Shown here one piece after another: positions 22,120-35,400 of a DNA stretch of 64,000 bases; within the stretch, counting starts at the first letter, position 1, and each line of letters starts with the position of its first letter. A program made the translations under genes and the position numbers. Location of the stretch: positions 26,227,017 through 26,291,016 of the forward strand of contig CM038466.1 in assembly GCA_021464415.1 (NCBI GenBank). The letters run 5' to 3'. The stretch is from Lonicera japonica. Lineage: Eukaryota; Streptophyta; Magnoliopsida; Dipsacales; Caprifoliaceae. The notes beneath the pieces are model-generated. The model had not been told where the DNA came from and made no database searches. It was given only the letters and a program-made list of their open reading frames with translations.

Positions 22120-25100
22120 TGACTTGGCGAAAACAATGCGAGCTATTACACCCAAGTGCAGGTGGTAATTCAAGTAATAAATACTTGGTAAGTCCGAGGT
22201 CGATCTACGGGGAGGAGGGTAGTTCTTTAAGTTAGGAAAGTCTCTTTCAAGAGGAAGATAGGAGAAAAAAATAAAAAAAATGAATTATGGAGAGAAAAGA
22301 ATGTAGATCGAAAACTAAACTAACATAAAATCAATCATGCAAAAAAGTTCAATAAAATGAATAATAAAAATAGCGTACTAAATTAATTAAATGCGTGAAA
22401 AACTTTTACTAAAATTAAGAATAAAAATAGTTAAGAATATCCATAAGTTCCGGGCAACACAACGGGCAATTTAGTGGATCGGGAATCCTTTTCTAATTAA
22501 TTTTTTTAAAAACATTAACTTACTTTTTACAAGCTAATTGATCTCATAAACTCGTATTTTTCGCAATAACTCATATGTGACATGAACTATACGTACCAAT
22601 ACCAATTATGGAATCAATTTGCATTACTTAATTTTACCGAAAATACTTGTTTATTAAAGTGAAGTAATACTTGACATTACAAAACCTTTTATTAAAAGTG
22701 AGTTTAGAAAAAGTAAGTTGTAACACCCCCGCCTTAATTAGTAGGATAACACCTGTAATTAAGACCTGGAGCGTTACTAACCCACCTTAGACGAGCTAAA
22801 GTAGGTTTGAAATAAATAATAAAACAATAAATCCAAGAAAATCACATAACCTGGAATAACCAACCATGATACTCATGTTACGGGCAATAATATAAAACAT
22901 GGGTGCAATATACATCTACACCTAGACATAAAATTCAAAAGACATACACACTATGTTAATATATATTATAAAGTAAACAACAACTCAGGCTAGCCGTGGC
23001 TTGCCATGTACACACATATACAACAAAAATGAGTCGGTATCAGAGATCCTCTATTTCGTTCCCGACCCAGTTGCTTCTTCTGCCGTATCCGTCTCCTCGA
23101 TACCTGAATTTATTTACATAAAAAGGGGCGAGCTCACAGCTCAGTAGGGGGGATATAATAGGCAATGTTACGTACAAAACGTAATTAATTATTTAATTAT
23201 AAATCATGGCTCAACCAATAAAATAATGAATGCATGTATGCAGATTACCTCCCTTGTGTCAACCATTATACCGAAAGAATACCGAGGCCGAACCAAATCA
23301 TAATAATGATAATAACAATGGGCTTGACCGCCCCCAAGAGATACCGAAGCTGGGTCGAATCATAATTATAAAAAGAAGAACGGGCCTGACCACCCCAGAG
23401 AATAAGTCGAACATAATCACAATATAATATCATCCAGCCCATCAAAGATCATCATCATATCATAATAGAATCGGACCACATGTCCATCCATATCATATCA
23501 CAGAATCACAAGTGCTTTGCCGATACCTAGATTTCCGGGCTACTTATCGCTGGCTCTAGACAGCCGACCTCATTGCTGTAACCCGGGGGTTTAGGGATTT
23601 TCAACCCAAGGGCACCGAGCCCCATTTATTTTCACATCGGCAATCACTAGTCAATACATATTTCCTTCATCATTGAAGGGCCACAATAACAATCATAATC
23701 GAACCCATCATGGGATCATATCACGTCTCAGAATGATACAACAGATATAAGAAGCTTTCGGCACCATAGATACAAGATGTATGCCCAAATGATAGGCCAT
23801 AAGAATAATCTGAGCTTGCCAAAAAGTCTCCAAGAATCCGGTTAGCACAATGACGATGCACAATATGCATAACATGCTAATAAATGAATATTTGAAACAA
23901 CTTATGCCATATAATCACAACAAATCTCTATACATGTCCCTTAATGTATATAATTCATCAATTAATTAATTTTATAAATATACAATATTTATACATCCAA
24001 GGGATATCTCATGTATATCAAATAATACAAAAATATCAAGTATAATGGCATATCTTGCTTCAAATAACATCCACATGGCTTTATAAATCAAAAAACATCA
24101 TCATCCTCATCATATAATAATTCTTAAAACAAAGACAATTAAAATATGATGATTCATATATAATAAAATTATACTATCAGCTTTTAAAAATAATTAAACC
24201 CCTACATCAGAATATTTAGCATCAAATAATAAAATTTGAGTTAATACCCAAACCCCGACCAGCACAAATCTAAAATTTTTATACCGTTGTGTAGCCCTCA
24301 ACGTATAGAATAACTTTTTCCTTAAGGCTCGACTCGATTCGGCGGAATTTTGATGACCAATTGTTATGACGTAAAGCTTCGTACCTATTTCTTTTTTTCT
24401 TACTGAGGCTCGGCAAAAACGAAAGCAAAAGGAATGAAAATGAAGAATTATGTAGGTGATGGAGTCGATGGACTTAAAGAAAGGAAAACAAAAAAAATAT
24501 AACTTTTGTCTAATTACGATAATTAACCCTGAAGTTTCATAACTTTATTATTTTAACCTTGAACTTTTGCAACTTTACAATTTAGTCCATACTCAACCAA
24601 GAAATATGTGTCTAATTTACACTAATTATATTACGGGGTATTACATAAGTAATTACCACAATTTAATTCAAATAAGCTAAAACGTGATTGAAATTAAATT
24701 TGAACTAAAACGGGCAGTGAAAACACATAATTAGCGATTTCGGTATCAAAAAGTAAGGTTTAAAACAAATACCAAAAACAACGCGCTCTAGTTTGAAATT
24801 TAAAAAGATACATAACTAATTAATTTAGAGAGTATAGACCGTTCTCTAACTCGACTGGTTAGGGTTTAGCGCAAAAACAACGATTCAAACTAATTTGGTT
24901 CTTTTATCAGAAAGATTTTATTAAATTTATTATAAAAACATGTGATTAGCATATTAGGATAAAAATTTAATAAAAATCAGATTTATAATGACCTATTAAC
25001 CTATAAAAAATTAATTAGAATTTAATTTGGGTCCGAAAAATTACCGCGTCAGCATATCTGATCTTTACGAACCCTTAATTAACGAACTAACTAAACATAT

Positions 25101-26761
25101 TTGATAAATTCATGCTCAATAAATTAATTAAACAAAAAGGCATATTTATATTCAAGAATGAAAAATTAATTAAGAATTTAAGCATATAAATGTACTCAAA
25201 ATTTTAAACGCAATCGAAAATTAAGAACATGCGTAAAATAAAAATTATGGGCTGAACAATTTTGAAAAATAAATAATCTACCAGCAACACAAATGGCCTA
25301 TTGACTTTTAGAAAACTTGAGATTTTAGTCTCCAAATCAGTAGGGTTTTGTAGAGAATTAAAATACGGTCGTTTTGATAGTTGGATCATCAGAAATGGCC
25401 ATGAAACGCAGTCGTTATGATCAAAATACGAAAATACAAATTTTTAGGGTTCTACGCGGGATTCTACCAAAAATTCGGATAAAAATTATAAATTAAGCAT
25501 GAATTTCAATCAACAATCACATTCAAACACATAATTAAATAACAATCTAAGCATTAATGAACATTAATTGAAAGGAATTAAGAAAAAGATTGAAAGAAAC
25601 TTACGTTTATGAAGAATATCAAAAACTGCGATGCCAATATTATTTAACTTCGTCTCTTCTTCAATACAAGCCAAAAGGAAAAAAAATAAAATATAAATGG
25701 AAAACTTTCTCTATAATATGAGGATTCATAAATTACTGAAGATGTCGACTCCGACTCCAATCTCTTGATTATTCTCTTAAAAAATACTAGCTCAAATTCT
25801 CGGGTTAACTTAAAAAATTAATAATTAAAAACTTATTGGAAAAAAGACTAGCTCAAAGGGAAAAAATATGAAATATAAATGGGAAACTCTCTTTATAATC
25901 TGGGGATTCAGAAATTATTGAAGATGTCGACTCCAATCCAATCTGTCGACTGTTCTCTCAAAAAATACTAGCTTAAATTCTCAGGTTAACTTAAAAAATT
26001 AATAATTAAAAACTTGTTAGAAAAAAGACTAGCTCAAATTCTCGGATCAACTTAAAAAATTAGTAATTAAAAACCTGTTGGGCATAAGATTCGAACACTA
26101 GACTAAACATGAATAGAGAGCTTATCACTTTCCATCTAGGCTAAAGACCCCATTCGGTAAATATTTGCCTCATGAATTTATCTATTCTTTCTCGCTCAAA
26201 CCCGATCCACCAGTGCACTGATCGTATTTATGTCATAACTTTGTACTCCAAATTTCGATTGATGCAAGGTTTTCGCCTACCCGTAGCTAACTTAAAGCTC
26301 TACAACTTATATTTCCTGGAGTTTTGTTCAAATTCTGCATGGATAAATACCAAAATTGGCTGGAACATCAGCATTGCGCATGGTGAATCTCTTCTTCATT
26401 CGAAAATTTTTTAGTTTGATTTAAATGACTTTTCTTTGCTTGGGATTGCTCTATTGGCTTCTCTTAGTCTCTTCCATCAACTCCCTTTATGCTTGAACTT
26501 GGGAATTACTTCTGGTTCATTTCTTGAACTTAATTTAGCTCCGAATTTGACAAGTAACGACTAATTTTGGGAGAATTTACTTTTGGATTCGTTCTTATTC
26601 ATTTTTAACCTGTAAAAAGGCTAAAATGCACTAGAAAAAAAATATACTATCTTATTTCATGATTAAAATTCAAATCTTAACAATTTAGGATAATTAAAAT
26701 CAAATTCATGCATATTAAGCCATATAAATATATATAAAAATGCAATATTTTGGCATAATCA
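22120..26761 (-). repeat. 5' LTR of the Ty3/gypsy element, split by a solo LTR
   Basis: Partner of 14211-16916. Removing 22719-24650 leaves about 2.71 kb, the same size as the other LTR. The LTR 5' end is TGATTATGCC at 26761. A run of repeated TTAATAATTAAAAAC-type words near 25815-26075 is an internal expansion not shared in number with the other LTR. Confidence 0.85.
22719..24645. mobile_element. solo LTR (1.93 kb) inserted in the 5' LTR
   Basis: It begins TGTAACACCCC and ends GGGGTATTACA, the TG..CA short inverted ends of an LTR. The flanks are TAAGT on both sides (22714-22718 and 24646-24650). The uninterrupted partner LTR has a single TAAGT at 14811-14815, which serves as an empty-site control. 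There is no internal region, gag, pol or second LTR, so this is a solo LTR or a long non-coding LTR-like element. Orientation cannot be set from the ends. Confidence 0.85.
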
Positions 26762-26766
26762 CTAAC
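26762..26766. repeat. target-site duplication CTAAC, right copy
   Basis: Matches 14206-14210 exactly and lies directly outside the 5' LTR of the minus-strand Ty3 element. Confidence 0.75.
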
Positions 26767-26960
26767 ACCTTCTCGCGTCGTAATATAGTACCCGAACCCA
26801 AATCTGGCTGAGCAGATAGCGTTGTATCCCAAAAGAGGTACAAAAATATACTTTTGTCCATTTTCCTGAAAAACGTTTTCAAACCAAGCCACGCGCCGAA
26901 CGGCATCGGGGAGGGGGGGTGTCCCGTCGGGATTCTCACATACTCCATTATGGAAAGTAG
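26767..26960 (+). mobile_element. older LTR-like repeat, right part
   Basis: GC-richer sequence that continues the 12900-14205 repeat across the Ty3 insertion. It includes a G-rich run near 26910-26920 and ends in ordinary AT-rich DNA somewhere after 26940. I did not find its outer boundary or target duplication. Confidence 0.4.
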
Positions 26961-28394
26961 TAAAAAGACTATAAAATGCTAAATTTGGACTTTAGTTTAG
27001 CACTTTATAAATGGATTATCCCTTATTTACAACTAACTAGCTTCACACTTTGCAGCTGTCCCCTTGGCATTGGTTATGGCGACCATCTTGGTATAATCAC
27101 ATATCCATTTTCAATAATACAAGTGTCATATATTTATTAGCGAAGATGACCATTTCGGTATCCACATGGTTATATTGGTATACAATGATATCATCAAGAC
27201 TGTATATTAGACATAATGTAACCATATCAGTCTGGATATACTTTATTTGACAATATATTAACATTCCTCAGCAACCTATTCTAAGAACCTTCTTTAGTTA
27301 AATTTGGATTTTTGTGAATGCAAGGCCAGCCCAATTCAGCATTAGGCCCAACAATCTCGGCCTAATGGCCATTACTAAATATTTAGGCTCCCTCAATATG
27401 ATAATTATTTTAGATTATACAAAATTAAGTTTGCAGTCCTTATTTTTTAATACATGATAATGTATTAGGGTTTGTTTGACACTGTTATATAATTACACTA
27501 GTGACACTTAAAAATACAGTTGTTAAAAAAATAAAAACAAATCACGCGAAACAAATTTGTATTAATTTTTTTGTATTGTAAAGTTAAGTATGCAAAAAAC
27601 ATAATTTTGTGTAAAATTAAATTTGCACAAAACACAATTTTAGTCAAAACCGTCAATTTAAAACGCAATTAATAAATCGGGAGCCTACACTAATAAAATA
27701 AAATAAATAGGCATTCATTTTAGAAAAAATATTACTCCCCAAATTTTTTACGAAAAACATTCTCATGGAGAGAGTTTTTACTCATTTCTAATTGTTTTAA
27801 TTAGTCGTTCAACTTTGTTGGGACTTTTATAACAAATTCCAAATATAAAAGGAGATATTATTATCAAATTAAAAGTCTTTTGCTATAGTAATTTATCTTA
27901 TTTAAATAAAAATAAAATAAATTATTTTACCAGAAAATTATTGCTCTGATTATAGTATATTGTTATTATATATATTCATAAATGTATGCCTTGTAATACA
28001 CATTCATCAATACAATTACTTGCATATTTGGCGTAAACATGAAACTTAATATTTGTCAAGTTCTTCTTCCGTGATGCACCTCAATTTTAAGGATGATATA
28101 AACTTTCTTTCTTATTGACTAATAAATTAAAATAAATGTAAGTCACAAGTCACAACTACTAATTGTTTAGGTAACAATAATTTTTGAAGAACAAAATTGA
28201 GAATATTTTTTTTTTTCAAATGGCGTAAATACTTTAGTTAATAGATGGAATGATAAAAGTGTGAATTCAAATATCAACCAATGCATTTAATGCCTCGTCA
28301 TTTTGTTTAATTCCAGTCATTTTAGAATCGTTTGTTCCGAATTTTGGTTAAGTTTTAAAATTTAAAATTAATAAATTTTTAGTAAAAAATATTT
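26961..28394. other. intergenic, dispersed AT-rich repeat copy, no gene
   Basis: About 27390-27720 matches the reverse complement of 56030-56270 (shared words AAATTAAGTTTGCA and AAATTTGCACAAAACACAATTTT-like stretches). The rest shows nothing I can name. Confidence 0.45.
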
Positions 28395-29752
28395 AATTAT
28401 TTGTATCGGTCATTTGGTTTTTGAACCCCATTATTTATGCCATAACAAACCTTGGTACCCAAAATTTACATTATTATACTTTTGGCTCCTATTTTGGACG
28501 GTTTTCATTCATGGACCAATTCTTCCGTCTGTTGACCACCAAAATTATACAAATGCCCCAAATCACCCTCATCTCTCTTATGTATGAACATAAATATAGT
28601 TTCTTTAATTTCTCTCTATAATTTATAATTTTTGTTATTGTTACGTAGCGTCATCATTGAAAGAGGAGAGTCCGGTGAGAAGAGGAGAGATTAAAAAGTG
28701 AGTAGCCTTTGCCGATCAAGTAAATATCACTACAGGTGACGGAGCCTTTGCCGGCTATGAATTTGTCGGAACATTCAAAGTATTCAACGGTTTCTGGTGT
28801 TTCTGCGTAGGAGATCTTGTCCGTCCACATGTATGATGATGGATTTGGAAGGGGACCTGACCAGAGACATATTCTCCGGCAAGGGGAGGAGGTCTTTAGA
28901 CCAAAAAGTTGAGCGAAATGATAGGAATCCACCGAACCTGCTTGTGATGAAATAAACAAAAGCAAACATTAATTTCTTCTTCTTTTATCAAACATACATC
29001 TATATGCTACTATTATGCTTAACCACACTTATATATTAAGTTGCTTGCTATGTTTATACAAGGATTAAAATTTAGTATAGTTTTTCTTTTTGTTCCTTAA
29101 TTTTATTATAGTTTCAATTGATTAGCATTTTAAAGCTGAATTAAATATCTATTGATTTCAGGACTTTTTGTTCTTTCATTAAAGGAAAATGCTAGGGCTT
29201 GGGTTTTGGCATTCTAATTGGGGAAGAAAAGATTTGGATTGAATTGAAGTTTAAAAAGAACATGGAAATCACGGATTACAAGATTACAGGAAGCACTGAT
29301 AATGGAAAAAAAATGGAGAAGGAAGTGGCTTCACTTAGTTTGGATTCTAAGGAATTGCCATTAATGAATACCCAAGACTGCCACTATTTCAATTCAATAA
29401 TAAATAAAAATTTAATGACATTCTTATGGCAGTGGTGGTTGTTTTAGATATTGTTTTTGTTTTCCATTATGATTTTGACCTCCCAATTTTCTTTGTTGGT
29501 TTGAATGTCTTAATTCACTTTATCTGATTGTATAAAAGGTAATTGAAATGAAAGCTTTAGTTTTGAAAAACACAAAAATTGCTAAAAGGGAGGGTATTTT
29601 GCAACATTGTACAAAAGTTATGGTCAACTAATGGTTTGACTGGCATTTGGACGAAAACCGTCTAAAATGGAGGTCAAAGGTACAATAGTGAAAACTTTGG
29701 ATACCAAAGCCAGTTATAACATAAATAATGAGGGCCAAAAGCAAATAACCCT
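28395..29752. mobile_element. MULE-like element with ~170-bp terminal inverted repeats
   Basis: The left arm (about 28395-28572) and right arm (about 29591-29752) are imperfect inverted copies. They share, in register, CATTATTTATG, TTTGGTA-CCAAA, TTGTACCTTTG-like and GACGGTTTTC words. Long terminal inverted repeats of this size are typical of Mutator-like elements. No 9-bp target duplication could be confirmed and no transposase is visible. The 1-kb interior includes a GC-richer stretch (28654-28969) that could be captured host sequence. Confidence 0.6.
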
Positions 29753-29832
29753 ATTTGTATTATAAAACACAATCTTTGACCAAGTTTCTTTCCATTTAAT
29801 GGTTAAAAATGTATATGCAATTGTGTGTCTTA

Positions 29833-30715
29833 AGAGGATGTATTTAATTTAGATTTTAAAAGATTTTTTTGGACTTTTTAAAATTCATGGATTCTTCTAA
29901 ATCCATAGATTATTTTAAATCTATATAGAGTCTAAATCTATAGTCTAACATATTTTAAAGGATAGACTTTTTAGTATTTCTATAGATTTTAACAAATTCA
30001 TTGATTATTCTAATTATAATAAAAACATCAAATGATAAATAATAAAATAATTTTGATTACGACTTTAAAATAATACGCAAATTATAAATATGCCGCAGAC
30101 AATTCAGATTGAGTCTTGAAACCCAACATATTAGGGTTTTTTTGACCTTTTTATTTGATTTTCATCTTCTATCTCAAAAAATTCATAAAAGGTGAGAAAA
30201 ATAAATAAAGGGGACAACATATTTATAGTTTCGGAAGATGATGATTAATTAGATAATTAGAACTTTAAAAATAACAGTATAGAAAGAAAAATAGGCTTTA
30301 GATAAAGTAAATAAAGTGGAGGTTTAAATAGATTATAGAAACAAAGAAGAAATAATACATGGTTTGGGAGAAGAAGATGTTTTAGATAAAGAGAATAGAG
30401 TGAAAGGGTATAGATTATAGAGACGGAGAAGAAATAATACCTTGGGTTTGGGAGAAAGATGGAACAAAAACCCATGTGAAGAGAAGATTTGTCGGTAGAT
30501 TTTTTATTCATAAAAAAATTCACAAATCCATCAAAATATATCGATTTATAAAATCCTTCAAAGTTAAATGAGTTTTGAATACTATAAGATTTTAAAAGAT
30601 TTTTTAAAATCCTAATTGAATACCATAAGATTTTAAATTAAAAATCTCAATTGAATATCCATAAACTTTCAAAATCCAAAAAGAATACTATATAGTCTAA
30701 ATTGAATACACCCCT
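29833..30715. mobile_element. PIF/Harbinger-like non-autonomous element
   Basis: The ends are AGAGGATGTATTTAATTTAG and, on the other strand, AGGGGTGTATTCAATTTAG, with flanking TTA on both sides (29830-29832 and 30716-30718). The similarity extends inward for more than 100 bp as imperfect arms. It is 883 bp long with no transposase domain. Confidence 0.7.
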
Positions 30716-31260
30716 TTAGTTACACACTCTTAGATGACTTTTATACACACATCAAGATATCAATATAAAAAAAATGCATACCCTCAATAATATACACATA
30801 ACAAACTCCCACATTTACATCTCTCTCTTCTCTCTTTTAACATACAAGGCGCACTTAAACGCTTGACCTCTGTTTTTTCTCCCTTTCCCATGTGACCATC
30901 CATTTTTTTTTTGAATTTATGTACTTTTTCAACCCCATCTCTCTAACTTTTTACCTCTCTCTACCTTTCTTCACATGGATGAGAGATCAAAAATCGTGGT
31001 GATGGTATTGAGCAATGATACATTTATTTATATATTTTAATACTTATTTTTATTGTGTGTATTAAAGAAGTTGTAATATAACTTATTTAAAGTATTCGAT
31101 AAGAATAAGTGATAAAATTTGTAAGTAAGAAAAATATTTTCCAATGAGATTTTATCAAATCTACCTACAACATCTAAAGTATATTGTAGTCAAGTATTTG
31201 GGTATCGGGAATGTCATAATATAAGGTTTTTAATTTCCAGTAAAGTATTTGTGTATTGGG

Positions 31261-32133
31261 CAGGGGCGGAGGCATGTGGAGGCCCTACCTGGACTTTTTG
31301 AAAAATTTTATAGTGTATGGGGGGGGGTGTGGTTTGTGTGAGAAGGAAAAGATTATGGGGGTATTGTGCGATTTTAGGAGAGAGTGCTTTGTGCGATTAA
31401 ATTTATAAGTTCAGGGGGGTAGGTGTTGTAATATAGGCTAAAGAAGTAAAGTTTGGCCAGTTTTTTTTGTCTTGGGCCTGTGTGTAATTCTTGGGCAAAG
31501 GGGTTTTGTATAAGTAGTTATATAAGTTTAGGGTGCACAGGTGTAATATATATTAAGTTATATGTTATAAGTTAAATTCCAGAAAGGAAACTTGCAGCCG
31601 TTTTTCCCTTTTTCTTCTTCAGTCTTCATTGTTGTTCCCCCCTTTTTTTTGAAACACAGCCTTCATTTTATTTTGGCAGTAGCAACCAAGGTAGTAGCTC
31701 ATCTTTCCATCTTTATTCTTTATTTGTTTTGGTATTTTAGGTTAGATTTCTTTTTTATAATCTTATACATTTTGTTTTAAAATTTTGAATATTAAGAATT
31801 AGGTGTTTTAATGTTAATTTGCTTCTTAGATTGTTAAATATTGATATTAAATTTAATTATTGAGGTTAATTTGCTTATTAAATTGTTATTTGATAAATTA
31901 ATATTTAGATTAACATATGTGTTTGTTGGTTATAGTAGATTGAATATTGACTTGATAAAATATTTTAAAATATATAATTAATTTTAGTATATCATTTTTA
32001 ACTTTTCCAAAATATCAAAATAGAATGGAGAAGTATTTTAGTAAAAATTTAACCTATAAATATAATTATTAAATTTGATTTGACTTAAAAAAAATTTGAC
32101 CCCACCTGAAATTTTTCCCTAACTCCGCCATTG
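31261..32133. mobile_element. non-autonomous hAT-type element with 8-bp target duplication
   Basis: The left end is CAGGGGCGGAGGCA. The right end on the other strand is CAATGGCGGAGTTAGG. Flanks are GTATTGGG (31253-31260) and GTATTGGA (32134-32141), an 8-bp duplication with one difference. The interior matches 4171-4715, so both belong to one family, this copy being the longer one. No transposase is encoded. Confidence 0.75.
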
Positions 32134-32405
32134 GTATTGGATATGTCATAATATCAAATATTAAGTTGTTTATTTGTTTAATTATTTTTAAATATATTTT
32201 ATTTTATTTAATTTACATTTATTATTAATTTTACTGTATTAAATGACACAGGTACTCTAGTAAGTTAGCCAAAGATCAAACTAAACAAGCATGTTAAAAA
32301 AACAAAAAAACAAAAAAACAAACAAACAAACTTCGTGCAACCCAATGCTGCTCGAGAGATAAATGGCGGGAAATCTTCGGCCCACAAAACCGAAAAACTG
32401 TTGTG

Positions 32406-32413
32406 TATAAATA
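32406..32413 (+). promoter_or_regulatory. TATA box of the J-protein gene (TATAAATA)
   Basis: A good TATA consensus 43 bases upstream of the start codon. If used, the transcript would start near 32436 and have a 5' leader of only about 20 bases. Confidence 0.4.
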
Positions 32414-32455
32414 CTATCCCTTCTTTGACGAACTTTTGACTGAGTACCAAAGTAG

Positions 32456-35400
32456 ATGGGGAAGAGAAAGAAAACTAGGGTTTCGGAAGACAAAATGGAG
32501 GACGAAGAAGACCAATACCAAGACGATCTCACCCAATCTTCTTCTTCAAATCATAAGAGTTTGTACGAGGTATATCTAAATTTACTCCCTCTCGTGATTT
32601 TGCATATTTTTCTTTTATCCTTATTTGCCCTAATTTGCATTATTCTGGCTTAATTTTGCCCTAATTGGTAAGTGAGTTAGTAAAGCTGATTTTTGATCTT
32701 CTCTAGTTAATTATCTATGTTATGCTGCTGGTTTATACGTTTTCGATCCGAAATTGCCCTGTATTTCAAGTTGTGAGTTCCATCATTGTACCAAATCAAT
32801 AATCGCCCAATAAAATACCATTCAGCAATCTCAATCGCTGATTTGTATTTATTTATATTCGATTTGTACGATACGAATATCTTCTCTATCGGGAAATGGA
32901 GTGACAGTCAAATTTAATAGTTAATTTCAGATTTCCAGGACTAAATTAACTTTAGTTTTGAACCACAAGGAAAGTGTTATGCTGTGTAATTCATATCCTA
33001 ACCTAAATCATTATCTCATTTCTGGGGAATAGTTTAGTATATGATATAATTAGAAGTTTACAACTCCGAATTCAACCTCCATGAAGTTGTCACATTTTTA
33101 AATTGCATCAATTACACAGTAATTAATGATTTCTATAATTAGATGTTTACAACTGAAGACTTGGAATCGGCTATGGCAGACTTTATCAAAATTGTTGCTG
33201 GTTGTTCACTTGTTTGTCTCTGCATTCAGACAAGGCTTAATGGCCTAAATGGTGAAGCGCCACTAACACTCATTTAATTGCAATGGTATAGCATTGGCCT
33301 GCTTCTTTCTTGTCATTTCTTATGGTCTGTTGCAAGTGACTATTACTGTCATTTGTCATTAGCTCAAATGGAACTATTTCGAAAGGGTGGCAGACTTTGG
33401 ATTTGGTTTTGCTTGGAAATGAAGCACTAGAAGAATTCAGAAGAAACAGACGGTGCTTATTATGATCATTTATTGGCTTATTTTTATGTGAGTTAAGATT
33501 TCTTTGGATAAGAAAGAATTAGGGATAAATAGAGGAGCTGGATTAGGGGGGTGCTTATTGGACAACCCCGCGACTTTGGTTAATGGAAGACCTGAGGGGT
33601 CTTTTTGAAGCAAAAGGTATGTTCTTCCTGTTCATATTTATTTTGGTAGCGATATTTTTGCAAATTGACAGAGGGGGCTTGTGAGAGCTCTTAACGGGGG
33701 GCGGCCGGGGGGGTGTGGTTTATGAAATCCAATGAATTGATTCAAGTGAATAACCTTAAAATATCAGAATTCATTGATCTTTTATCATTAGTTATATATT
33801 AGTTTTAGTGGCTGATGCTAATTTTGTTGTTCTCAATTAGAGCTATTTGTTCTATTCTGAACCGCTTTTCTTTGTTGTCATGTTTATGATAATAGCTTCC
33901 TTGCTCTTAGACGGTGCTTATACTTGTTACTGTTGAGTTTTAGTTTATAATCTGATTGAACATGTTGCAACAAATATTCTCAATCATAATCCTATTTCTT
34001 GTAGGTTCTTGGGGTGGAAAGGACAGCAACACAGCAGGAAATAAAGAAAGCATACCACAAGTTGGCATTGCGACTACATCCCGATAAGAATCCTGATGAT
34101 GAGGTGAAAATTGACCTAATTATCGCTTTCGATTCTCTCAAATTAGTAGCCCCCCTCAACTTTGGTCCTTTTTAAATAATCACTAATTTCAACCTAATTA
34201 ATGTTCAAGAATAAATTTATTTTGTGTTATGAGATTTGGTACATTGATTATGTCCCAAAAAGGAAATGGGACTATCATTGGAGACGGAAGGACTATTTCT
34301 CTTTCTAACTTCTCAACCTATTATCCGTAGGAGGCCAAAGAGAAATTTCAGCAACTACAAAAGGTGATATCAATTCTTGGTGATGAGGAAAAACGAGCAC
34401 TCTATGATCAGACTGGTTGTGTGGATGATGCTGTGAGTATTTATTTGGAGATGTTTTTTATGTTTGTTTTACATTGAAGCAATCAATTTAGGGTGCGTTT
34501 GGAGTTTCCAAATCATACCAAATGATGACATTCGTGAAAATTCTTAGTTCTTTCATTTCTAACTGTTGATAGAGCAGATCAGAAGAGATAACAATTTTGT
34601 TCCTCTATCGCGTATTTATTTTGCTTTACTATTTATCAATTAGCATACATTCAGCTTCCTTTCCTTGTTAACAGGACCTTGCAGGAGATGTTGAGAATTT
34701 GAGGGAGTTTTTCAGAACTATGTACAAGAAGGTTAACATTACTGTTAACATTACTTGTAGTGCTCGATTGATTCAAGTTCTTGTCATTTTCAAGAATCCT
34801 AAGTTGGTAAATTCACTTGTGGAATCTCAAAATTCATGCCAAGAGTTTGAATCACAACACACTAAAGCTCAAACTTTGCATGTGAAATTACCAATTTCTG
34901 ATTCCAAGAAAGCACAAAATCTGGAAACAATCTAGTATATAACGTGAATTTTACAATTGATTTTAGGTCACTGAGGCCGATATTGAAGAGTTTGAAGCAA
35001 ACTATAGAGGATCTGAGTCAGAGAGGACTGATTTGATTGATCTGTACCAGAAATGCAAGGGCAATATAAACAGGTATAACCCACTGTACAATGGTGACGT
35101 ATCTCTCTCCATTGGAGAATTACCAGTTTTTGTCAAATTTTCTTTTGTAGACTCTTCTGCTCTATGTTATGCTCAGATCCAAAATTGGATTCACATCGAT
35201 TCAAGGATATTCTTGATGAGTCAATAGCTGCAGGTGAGAGTTTCTATTAACTTTACTGATATGAGTTGTCTTGGATCTGAAGTTCAAAGACCGAAATTTC
35301 ATTGTGCTGATACAATTTCGAATAATCTTTTTTGTAGTACTCAATTTTCCCATTATTTGACTCTCTCTCTCTCATAGGAGAGCTGAAATCAACCAAAGCG

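Larger units (their letters stand above)
14211..26761 (-). mobile_element. non-autonomous Ty3/gypsy LTR retrotransposon (Athila/Tat-like), minus orientation
   Basis: Two directly repeated LTRs of about 2.7 kb (14211-16916 and 22120-26761, the latter enlarged by an insertion) flank an internal region of 5.2 kb. A 5-bp duplication CTAAC flanks the whole. Reading on the minus strand: 5' LTR, a tRNA-Asp-type primer site (22113-22095), decayed gag and aspartic protease (about 21800-19600), about 2.3 kb of non-coding DNA, a purine tract (16927-16917) and the 3' LTR. No reverse transcriptase, RNase H or integrase is present, so mobilisation would need proteins in trans. LTR divergence and several stops indicate an old insertion. 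Confidence 0.85.

Noticed and set aside
30257..30523. 88-codon minus-strand frame rich in Leu, Phe and Tyr
   Set aside because: It lies inside the PIF/Harbinger-like element, has no transposase motif and is explained by AT-rich low-complexity sequence.
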